Source: Alphaproteobacteria bacterium (GTDB lineage Bacteria > Pseudomonadota > Alphaproteobacteria > ATCC43930 > CGMCC-115725). From it: DNA of 5,460 bases. The position numbers were made by a program, and so were the translations under genes. This document shows positions 1 through 5,198 of this stretch, piece after piece. Where the stretch lies: positions 1 through 5,460 of the forward strand of contig JAGWIH010000166.1 in assembly GCA_028866355.1 (NCBI GenBank), in the 5' to 3' direction. The first letter of the stretch is position 1. Each line of letters opens with the position of its first letter. The notes beneath the pieces are model-generated. The model saw only the letters and a program-made list of their open reading frames with translations, had not been told where the DNA came from and did no database searches.

Positions 1-440
1 TGCGCGGTCGCCAGCAAGGTGCGGCTGTCGAGATCGAACACCGCCTTGGCGTCGGGCTGATCGCCGGCTTTCGGATCATCGCCGCCGAGGATGAGCACGT
101 TGCGAACGCCGAGCGCGACGGCACCCAACAGATCGCTCTGCAACGCGATGCGGTTGCGGTCGCGGCAGGTCATTTGCAGGATCGGCTCAATTCCGTTCTG
201 CACCAGGAAATGCGCCGCGGCCATGCTGGCCATGTGCGATTTTGCGCCGGCTCCGTCGGTGACATTGACCGCCACGGCCACGCCCTTCAGCGGCAAGGCG
301 CGTGCGATGAAATCGGCGGGATCGGCCGTGAGCGGCGGCGTGACTTCGGCGGTGACGCAGAAGCGGCCTTCATCGAGGCGACGTTGCAGCGTGCTGATCG
401 CCGACGGCGCCGAAGTGCGAGATTCATTGAGGGGAGTCAT
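1..440 (-). CDS. metF: Methylenetetrahydrofolate reductase, MetF-like (N-terminal part; 3' end beyond window)
   Basis: Reading leftward from an ATG at 440, 146 codons are open to the window edge and give the start of a flavin-dependent (beta/alpha)8-barrel reductase. The family reduces 5,10-methylene-THF to 5-methyl-THF in the cytoplasm, supplying methyl groups for methionine. Visible family features: the first-strand motif VTAEVTPP (residues 29-36), with Glu32 at the place of the E. coli MetF catalytic Glu28; NVTDG (59-63); QMTCRDRNR (89-97), matching the E. coli 'LTC' strand; and LGGDDP (118-123), with Asp121 at the place of flavin-contacting Asp120. The tail GDQPDAKAVFDLDS resembles the MetF-like forms common in alphaproteobacteria and Gram-positives more than enteric MetF. 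It lies 63 bases after the GMC dehydrogenase gene and may share its transcript. The start is uncertain: an in-frame ATG at 473-471 has a much better Shine-Dalgarno sequence. The family call is firm; whether it serves methionine synthesis or one-carbon catabolism is open. Confidence 0.87.
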   Translation of the reverse strand, partial: MTPLNESRTSAPSAISTLQRRLDEGRFCVTAEVTPPLTADPADFIARALPLKGVAVAVNVTDGAGAKSHMASMAAAHFLVQNGIEPILQMTCRDRNRIALQSDLLGAVALGVRNVLILGGDDPKAGDQPDAKAVFDLDSRTLLATA

Positions 441-476
441 GCGAGGCGCCGCCAAGTATAAACAGGCCGCCATCCG

Positions 477-481
477 CCTCC
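477..481 (-). promoter_or_regulatory. Candidate ribosome binding site for an alternative start of the MetF-like gene
   Basis: On the minus strand a perfect GGAGG sits 3 bases before an ATG at 473-471 that is in frame with the MetF-like gene. Using it would add 11 residues (MAACLYLAAPR) before the start given at 440. The ATG at 440 has no purine-rich site in front of it, only GGCGGCGCC. The 3-base spacing is short, and the added residues are hydrophobic and unlike the usual start of this family, so I leave the choice open. Confidence 0.35.
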
Positions 482-503
482 AGCGGAATCTTCGTCCGGG
501 CGT

Positions 504-2156
504 TTATTGCGCAGCGACCGTGGCACGGCGATCCGCGCGGATCATTTCGGCAGCCTTCTCGGCGATCATGATGGTCGGTGAATTCGTGTTGCCGGACGTG
601 ATCGTCGGCATGATCGACGCGTCGGCGACGCGCAACCCGCCGATGCCGCGTACGGCGAGCCGCGCATCCACCACCGCGGCCGCATCCGCGCCCATCTTGC
701 AGGTGCCGACCGGATGGAAAATCGTCGTGCCGATGTCGCCGGCCGCGTGCGCCAGTTCGTCGTCAGTCTGGAGCTGCGCGCCGGGACGAAATTCCTCGGG
801 TGTAAAACGCGCCAGCGCCTTGGCGGCGACGATCCGACGCGTCAATCGGATGGCGGCGGCAGCAACGCGTCGATCGGAATCGACCGCGAGATAGTTCGGG
901 CGGATCGCCGGATGAGCAGCAGGATCGGCGCTCTTGATCCGGACAGTGCCGCGGCTGTCGGGCCGCAGATTGCACACGGATGCGGTGAAGGCCGGAAATC
1001 CGTGACACGGATCGCCGAACTTATCGAGGCTCAGCGGCTGGACGTGATATTCGAGATTGGGCGTCTCGCGCGACGGATCGCTCTTGGCGAAACAGCCGAG
1101 TTGCGACGGCGCCATGGTCAGTGGCCCACGCTTGAACAAGAAATATTCGAGCCCCATGCCGATGCGGCCGATGAGGCTGTTGGCGCGCTCGTTGAGCGTC
1201 CGCGTATTGGCGACCCTGTAAATCGTCCGGATCTGCAAATGGTCCTGAAGGTTCTCACCAACGCCGCCGAGTTCGTGCACGACGGGAATGCCATGTTGCT
1301 GCAACAACGCGCTCGGCCCGATTCCCGAAAGCTGAAGCAAGTGCGGTGAGCCGATCGAACCCGAAGCGAGGATCACCTCGCCGCGCGCTTCGACCGTGCG
1401 CGGTCGGCCATCTTTCACGAAATCGACACCCACGGCCCGCCGCCCGACCAACCGGACGCGGCTCGCTTGCGCACCGGTGACGATTGCGAGGTTGGGCCGG
1501 TTCATCGCCGGCCGCAGAAAAGCGCGCGCCGTGTTCCAGCGCACGCCGCGTCGTTGATTGACCCGGAAATAGCCGCAGCCTTCGTTGTTGCCGCGATTGA
1601 AATCGTCGATTTTGGGAATGCCGATTTCGGCAGCCGCATCACGGAACGCATCGAGGATCTCCCACGTCAGCCGCATTTCCTCGACGCGCCATTCGCCGCC
1701 CTGGCCGTGGAATTCATCGGCACCGGCGACGTTATCCTCCGAGCGTTTGAAGTACGGCAGCACGTCGTCCCACGACCAGCCCGGATTGCCGAGTTGCCGC
1801 CAGCCGTCGTAGTCGCGCGCCTGGCCGCGCATATAGATCATGCCATTGATCGACGAGCAGCCGCCGAGAACGCGGCCGCGCGGATAATTGAGCGCGCGGC
1901 CGTTCAAACCAGCCTCGTTTTCCGTCTTGAAGCACCAATCGGTACGCGGATTGTTTTGCGTATAGAGATAACCGATGGGAACGCGGATCCAGAAATAGTT
2001 ATCGTCGCCGCCGGCTTCCAACAGCAGCACCGAAATATCCGGATCGGTCGACAGCCGATTGGCTAAGACGCAGCCGGCGCTGCCGGCGCCAACGATGATG
2101 TAATCAAAGTTCCCGAATGTCTCGTTCACGACGCACCCACCGATCGATTTTGCCAT
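504..2156 (-). CDS. GMC family FAD-dependent alcohol/choline-type dehydrogenase
   Basis: A 550-residue cytoplasmic or membrane-peripheral flavoprotein of the glucose-methanol-choline oxidoreductase family, of normal length (530-560). The family oxidises a primary alcohol to an aldehyde and passes electrons to FAD and then to the respiratory chain. Features in order: FAD dinucleotide site VGAGSAG (22-28); acidic ribose-binding residue in LLLEAGG (44-50); GMC signature 1 around RGRVLGGCSSINGMIYMRG (93-111); GMC signature 2 GSIGSPHLLQLSGIGP (266-281); GVGENLQDHL (298-307); catalytic-side HPVGTCKMG (481-489) with His481; and GNTNSPTIMIAEKAAEM (522-538), where Asn525 matches the second active-site residue. 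It resembles choline dehydrogenase BetA, AlkJ and polyethylene-glycol dehydrogenases, and motifs alone do not separate these, so no symbol is given. There is no aldehyde dehydrogenase (BetB) or BetI regulator beside it, which argues weakly against a choline operon. A GTG at 2129-2127 preceded by GGTGGG is a credible alternative start, 9 codons in. Confidence 0.93.
   Translation of the reverse strand: MAKSIGGCVVNETFGNFDYIIVGAGSAGCVLANRLSTDPDISVLLLEAGGDDNYFWIRVPIGYLYTQNNPRTDWCFKTENEAGLNGRALNYPRGRVLGGCSSINGMIYMRGQARDYDGWRQLGNPGWSWDDVLPYFKRSEDNVAGADEFHGQGGEWRVEEMRLTWEILDAFRDAAAEIGIPKIDDFNRGNNEGCGYFRVNQRRGVRWNTARAFLRPAMNRPNLAIVTGAQASRVRLVGRRAVGVDFVKDGRPRTVEARGEVILASGSIGSPHLLQLSGIGPSALLQQHGIPVVHELGGVGENLQDHLQIRTIYRVANTRTLNERANSLIGRIGMGLEYFLFKRGPLTMAPSQLGCFAKSDPSRETPNLEYHVQPLSLDKFGDPCHGFPAFTASVCNLRPDSRGTVRIKSADPAAHPAIRPNYLAVDSDRRVAAAAIRLTRRIVAAKALARFTPEEFRPGAQLQTDDELAHAAGDIGTTIFHPVGTCKMGADAAAVVDARLAVRGIGGLRVADASIMPTITSGNTNSPTIMIAEKAAEMIRADRRATVAAQ
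2136..2141 (-). promoter_or_regulatory. Candidate ribosome binding site for an internal GTG start of the GMC dehydrogenase
   Basis: GGTGGG on the minus strand lies 6 bases before a GTG at 2129-2127. Starting there gives a protein beginning (M)NETFGNFDYIIVGAGSAG. This matches the short lead usual in GMC enzymes before the first beta strand better than the 9-residue extension MAKSIGGCV. The ATG at 2156 has only a weak GGTG about 5 bases upstream, so both starts remain possible. Confidence 0.4.
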
Positions 2157-2180
2157 AACGACACCGCAGCGGCGACCGCG

Positions 2181-2225
2181 GGCCGGCTGGCGCCGCGGAA
2201 TACCGCGAACCCGGCGCCGGCGGCC
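2181..2225. repeat. GC-rich imperfect inverted repeat in the divergent spacer
   Basis: Arms GGCCGGCTGGCGCC (2181-2194) and GGCGCCGGCGGCC (2213-2225) are near reverse complements. Between them an inner stem pairs CGCGG (2194-2198) with CCGCG (2203-2207) around an AATA loop. The repeat also contains the perfect 10-base palindrome CCGGCGCCGG (2211-2220). It lies 25-69 bases before the GMC gene's ATG, where an operator or a leader hairpin would sit. GC-rich sequence makes such pairings by chance, so the structure is seen but its role is not known. Confidence 0.4.
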
Positions 2226-2262
2226 ATGTTAGGCGATTGCGGCAAATCCATGTAATCCCGGC

Positions 2263-2291
2263 TTGAAAATCACTGGCCAATCCCCTAATTT
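2263..2291 (+). promoter_or_regulatory. Predicted sigma-70-type promoter of the cold-shock gene
   Basis: TTGAAA (2263-2268) matches the -35 consensus at 5 of 6 positions. It is followed by a 17-base spacer and TAATTT (2286-2291), a weak -10 (3 of 6) of the sort often tolerated in alphaproteobacteria. This is the most AT-rich patch of the spacer. Initiation near 2298 would give the cold-shock mRNA an untranslated leader of about 125 bases, similar in scale to the long leaders known for enterobacterial cspA mRNAs. No equally good promoter was found for the GMC gene on the other strand. Confidence 0.45.
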
Positions 2292-2411
2292 CCTGGCCAT
2301 CGCTTCGCTGGGTTCCGGCCTGCGCTCGATCGCTCCACTGTGAGCCCGACCCGCCAATCCGTGCCTTTCGACAGCCGATCGGATGCGCAATCGCGCGCAG
2401 CTGGTAACCGC

Positions 2412-2424
2412 CATGGAGACATGA
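2412..2424 (+). promoter_or_regulatory. Ribosome binding site of the cold-shock gene, inside a tiny ORF and a possible mini-hairpin
   Basis: GGAG (2415-2418) lies 6 bases before the ATG at 2425 and fixes that start. The site is also part of ATG GAG ACA TGA (2413-2424), a three-codon reading frame whose stop abuts the gene's start. The flanking CATG (2412-2415) and CATG (2420-2423) could pair around a GAGA tetraloop. The ribosome site is well supported; the other two readings are suggestive only. Confidence 0.7.
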
Positions 2425-2631
2425 ATGGCAATTGGCACGGTCAAATGGTTCAACGCTCAAAAGGGATACGGCTTCATCGCGCCTGAGAGCGGCGGTAAGG
2501 ACGTTTTCGTCCATATCTCCGCCGTCGAGCGCGCTGGCATCGGATCCCTGAACGAGGGTCAGAAGGTCAGCTTCGACCTCGAGCAGAGCCAGCAGGGCCG
2601 CACGTCGGCCGCGAACCTGAAGCTCGTCTAA
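2425..2631 (+). CDS. Cold-shock domain protein (CspA family)
   Basis: A 68-residue protein that is a single cold-shock domain, the usual size of CspA-type proteins (65-75). These are small five-strand beta-barrels that bind single-stranded RNA and DNA, melt mRNA secondary structure and aid transcription and translation in the cold or under stress. The opening GTVKWFN (4-10), the RNP1 motif KGYGFI (13-18) and the RNP2 motif VFVHIS (27-32) carry the surface aromatic and basic residues that stack on nucleic acid. The C-terminal GQKVSFDLEQ (45-54) and SAANLKLV tail are typical of alphaproteobacterial members. It is the only plus-strand gene in the window, with its own candidate promoter and a strong terminator, so it is monocistronic and regulated independently of its neighbours. 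The start is supported by GGAG 6 bases upstream. Which paralogue it is (CspA, CspE and so on) cannot be told, so no symbol is given; cold induction is not shown by the sequence. Confidence 0.96.
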   Translation: MAIGTVKWFNAQKGYGFIAPESGGKDVFVHISAVERAGIGSLNEGQKVSFDLEQSQQGRTSAANLKLV

Positions 2632-2655
2632 CCCGAGCCCAGATAATTCGACCGG

Positions 2656-2691
2656 ACGCCGCGGCGGCAACGCCGCGGCGTTTGCTTTTTT
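2656..2691 (+). terminator. Intrinsic terminator of the cold-shock gene
   Basis: ACGCCGCGGCG (2656-2666) and CGCCGCGGCGT (2671-2681) form a perfect 11-bp stem closed by a GCAA (GNRA) tetraloop. The stem is followed by TTTGCTTTTTT (2681-2691), 24 bases after the cold-shock stop codon. Read on the minus strand the hairpin has no T tract after it, so it should act mainly on the plus strand. It sits in the 74-base gap between two converging genes and would stop cold-shock transcripts from running antisense into the amidohydrolase gene. Confidence 0.92.
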
Positions 2692-2705
2692 GCGCACACA
2701 AATTA

Positions 2706-3548
2706 TTAGAGGCCGAGAACGCGCTCGGCGTTGCGGTGGAAGATTTTTTTCATGACGTCGTCGCCATAGCCGAGCTCACGCCATTCCTGGAACAACCGCG
2801 CATACGGAATGCTCGGATAATCGCTGCCGAACATGACCTTGTCCTGCAACCGCCCGCGGACATCGGTCTTGAGCTGCGCCGGGAAATATTTCGGCGCCCA
2901 GCCCGACAGCTCCCAGAACACGTTGCCCTTGTGCAGCGCGACCGCCGTCATCTCGTCGACCCACGGCCATCCCGGATGGGCGGCGACAATCGTCAAGTCG
3001 GGAAAATCGGCGGCGAGCTCGTCGATACATGACGGATGCGCATGGCGCAACTTGGCGCCGAGACCACCGGGCATGCCGGCGCCCATGCCCGTCGTGCCGA
3101 CGTCGATCATCACCGGCACCTTGAGCGCGTTGATCGCTTCCCACAGCGGATAGAAGCGTCGTTCGTTGACCGCGAAGTGACCCATGATCGGGTGAAAATG
3201 AAAGCCCAGCATCTTGAGATCGCGGACGGCGTGTTGCGCTTCGGTAATCGCGGCGGCGCCTTTAAGTGGATCGACCGCCGCCCAGGCCTGAATGATGCGA
3301 TCCTTGTGCCGTTGCTGCATGCCACGCACGTAATCGTTCGAGCATGGCGGCGTTTTCGCGGTCGTCTCCAAATCGAGCGCAACCAGAACGGCATCGACGC
3401 CGGCGGCGGCGAACTCGCGCACCACTTCGTCTTCTTGTTTCCAGGTCCACGGACGCTTCCAGTATTTGGCCAGCGCGTCGACATACGGGCCCTGGCATTT
3501 GATCCAGGGCTCGGTATTGGGATAACAGTGCAGGTCGATGATGCGCAT
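2706..3548 (-). CDS. Amidohydrolase family protein (Amidohydro_2, ACMSD/decarboxylase-like fold) with altered metal site
   Basis: A 280-residue single-domain (beta/alpha)8 barrel of the Amidohydro_2 family. That family includes ACMSD, gamma-resorcylate, salicylate and 6-methylsalicylate decarboxylases, 4-oxalomesaconate hydratase and hydrolases of beta-ketoacyl-CoA-type intermediates. Seen in sequence: IDLHCYP (4-10), where the usual first-strand HxH is His7-Cys-Tyr9; GFHFHP (115-120); VPVMIDVGTTG (144-154), where the usual strand-5 His is Asp149; VAAHPGWPW (188-196) with His191; LSGWAPKYFP (214-223); and MFGSDYP (239-245) with the conserved Asp243. The strand-6 His and strand-8 Asp are therefore kept while two usual metal ligands differ. 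The ATG is 6 bases after the ligase stop, with GAGG (overlapping that TGA) just in front, so it is almost surely co-translated with the ligase. A lyase or hydrolase acting on the ligase's product or precursor is inferred; the substrate is unknown. It ends in a convergent gap opposite the cold-shock gene. Confidence 0.87.
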   Translation of the reverse strand: MRIIDLHCYPNTEPWIKCQGPYVDALAKYWKRPWTWKQEDEVVREFAAAGVDAVLVALDLETTAKTPPCSNDYVRGMQQRHKDRIIQAWAAVDPLKGAAAITEAQHAVRDLKMLGFHFHPIMGHFAVNERRFYPLWEAINALKVPVMIDVGTTGMGAGMPGGLGAKLRHAHPSCIDELAADFPDLTIVAAHPGWPWVDEMTAVALHKGNVFWELSGWAPKYFPAQLKTDVRGRLQDKVMFGSDYPSIPYARLFQEWRELGYGDDVMKKIFHRNAERVLGL

Positions 3549-3554
3549 GGAGCC

Positions 3555-5198
3555 TCAGCGCCTTGTTGACATCGGATTTGAAATCATCTCGGCCAATGCC
3601 TTCTTCGATACCTTGCCGAAAGTCGACAGCGGAAATTCGGTCATCAGCTGCAGCCGCTCCGGCAGCTTGAACTTGGCGATCTCCTTGGCGGCGAGGAATT
3701 TCACCAGCTCGTCGAGCGTCAGGTTCCTGCCCTTCTGCGCGATGACGCACGCGCACATGCGTTCGCCGAGATTGGAATCCGGCACCGGAATGCACGCGAC
3801 ATTCTGCACGGCCGGGTGCTGCAGGATCAGGTTCTCGATCTCCTCGGCGCTGATTTTTTCGCCCCCCCGATTGATCAGATCCTTCTTGCGGCCTTCGACC
3901 ATGTAATTGCCGGACGAGTGTTGGCGCATCAGATCGCCCGAACGATAGAATCCGTCCGACGTGAACGCCTTTTTGTTGTGCTCCGACGCGCCATAGTAGC
4001 CGCGCAACGTGTACGGACCACGGGCGCAAAGCTCACCGACTTCGCCGACCGCCACTTCGTTGTCGTCGTCGTCCAAAAGCCGCACCTCGTCGTCCGGCGA
4101 AATCGGCCGGCCGACGGTTTCAAGCCGCACGTCGTCCGGATCGCCGCGGCGGACGAAGAACAGCATGCCTTCCGACATGCCGAAATTCTCCTGCACGAAG
4201 GCGGTCGGAATCAGCTCCCGCGTTTTCAGCCGCACCTCGGGCTGCAACCGCTGCCCGCCGCTTTGGATGTAGCGCACCGACGCGGTGTCGTACTGCCGAA
4301 CTTCGGCACTGTTGATGAGGCGGATCAGCAGTGCCGGCACGACTTTGATGTGCGTGATGCGATGCTTCTCCACCAGGGGAAATATGACCTCCGGCCGCGC
4401 CGTCGGGCTGAGCACGACGCTGCCGCCGTTGAAGAAAAAGCCCTGAATGCCCGGGCACGCGAGCGGCAGATTGTGCGCGATAGGCAAGGCCAGCAGCAGC
4501 ACGGACTCGGGTCCGATTTCGCAGACCACAGCTGCTGCCTTGGAATTGTACGCATAATCGTTGTGGGTGCGCGGAATCAGCTTAGGAATACCGGTGGTGC
4601 CGCCCGAGAGCTGGAAGATGCACGGATCGGTCGGATCGAGCGCGATGCCCGTCAGCCGACTCTTCGGCAGTTTCGCCGGCTTCTCGATCAGATCGATCAG
4701 CGACACCTCACCCACCTCCGGCCGGCCGAGCACCAACCGCAGCTTGAGACACGGATTCTCGTCGGCGATGCGCTTGATCACAGGACCGAAGGCGAAATCG
4801 CCGATCCGTTCGGGATAGATGCACGCCGTCGCCTGCGCGATGTCCACGAACTGATTGATCTCGCTGTAGCGATGCGTGACCAGCGCGGCGATGGGGATGG
4901 TGCCGATCTTCTGCAGCGCGAAATATAGGAACACGAACTCCGCGACGTTCGGCAGTGTCGGAACCACCCGGTCGGTCGGCTTGAGACCGAGCTCGAGCAA
5001 GTTGAGCGCAAGATTATCGGTAATGCGGTCGATATCGGCGTAGCTGTAGCACCGGTTGCCGTCGATGAGCGCAACGCGATCAGCGAACTTTTTCCACACC
5101 GCCGCGAATTCATCGCGCAACGGCCGATCGCGCCAATAACCCTTGGCGCGATAGCGGGCGGCGAACTCAGGCGGAAACGGCACGACGCCGGGCAGCAT
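3555..5198 (-). CDS. Aryl-acid AMP/CoA ligase, DhbE/EntE-like (ANL superfamily)
   Basis: A 547-residue cytoplasmic adenylating enzyme with a normal-length N-terminal domain and mobile C-terminal lid. It activates a carboxylic acid with ATP to an acyl-AMP, then transfers it to CoA or a carrier thiol. Motifs: P-loop SGGTTGIPK (198-206); A4 AHNLPLACPG (241-250); A5 NFGMSEG (338-344); GPYTLRGYY (394-402); A7 YRSGDL (418-423); hinge EGRKKDLINRGGEKISAEE (435-453); A10 FGKVSKKAL (527-535) with catalytic Lys529. The opening LPGVVPFPPEFAARYRAKGYW and whole-length similarity place it with DhbE/EntE (2,3-dihydroxybenzoate-AMP ligases) rather than fatty acyl ligases. By comparison with DhbE, Asn243 is kept, but Cys248 and Leu346 replace Ser240 and Val337, as in salicylate enzymes. 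No carrier protein or NRPS is visible, so CoA is the likelier acceptor. The start chosen at 5198 shares its A with the SDR stop (TGATG) and matches the family N-terminus. The same frame stays open upstream to 5384, but that stretch is arginine-rich nonsense inside the SDR gene. Confidence 0.9.
   Translation of the reverse strand: MLPGVVPFPPEFAARYRAKGYWRDRPLRDEFAAVWKKFADRVALIDGNRCYSYADIDRITDNLALNLLELGLKPTDRVVPTLPNVAEFVFLYFALQKIGTIPIAALVTHRYSEINQFVDIAQATACIYPERIGDFAFGPVIKRIADENPCLKLRLVLGRPEVGEVSLIDLIEKPAKLPKSRLTGIALDPTDPCIFQLSGGTTGIPKLIPRTHNDYAYNSKAAAVVCEIGPESVLLLALPIAHNLPLACPGIQGFFFNGGSVVLSPTARPEVIFPLVEKHRITHIKVVPALLIRLINSAEVRQYDTASVRYIQSGGQRLQPEVRLKTRELIPTAFVQENFGMSEGMLFFVRRGDPDDVRLETVGRPISPDDEVRLLDDDDNEVAVGEVGELCARGPYTLRGYYGASEHNKKAFTSDGFYRSGDLMRQHSSGNYMVEGRKKDLINRGGEKISAEEIENLILQHPAVQNVACIPVPDSNLGERMCACVIAQKGRNLTLDELVKFLAAKEIAKFKLPERLQLMTEFPLSTFGKVSKKALAEMISNPMSTRR

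Noticed and set aside
91..894. Plus-strand open frame of 267 codons opposite the MetF-like and GMC genes
   Set aside because: It crosses two genes and the gap between them, has low-complexity Ala/Arg/Ser composition and no motif. Long antisense frames are expected in GC-rich coding DNA.
504..2156. Choline dehydrogenase (betA) assignment for the GMC enzyme
   Set aside because: Signatures are shared across many GMC alcohol dehydrogenases, and no betB, betI or choline transporter is adjacent. A specific symbol would be guesswork.
2157..2424. Search of the divergent spacer for a small RNA gene, tRNA, mobile-element end or attachment site
   Set aside because: Apart from the inverted repeat, the promoter-like pair and the ribosome site listed, I see no tRNA-like fold, direct repeat pair or terminator that would define a separate gene.
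2104..2697. Minus-strand open frame of 197 codons covering the spacer and the antisense of the cold-shock gene
   Set aside because: It overlaps the cold-shock gene and the 5' end of the GMC gene and begins inside the terminator region. The translated sequence has no family features.
4062..4073. GTC repeated four times, a possible microsatellite
   Set aside because: It encodes an Asp run (residues 376-379) in a surface loop of the ligase and is short; ordinary for an acidic loop in GC-rich DNA.
3816..4928. Plus-strand open frame of 370 codons opposite the ligase
   Set aside because: Lies wholly within the ligase gene; Arg/His/Ala-rich with no recognisable domain, a mirror of the ligase's codon bias.
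3555..5198. Siderophore biosynthesis locus, suggested by the DhbE/EntE-like ligase
   Set aside because: No isochorismate synthase, isochorismatase, aryl carrier protein, NRPS or TonB receptor is in view, and the close neighbours are catabolic-type enzymes. It is not fully excluded, because the operon's upstream end is missing.
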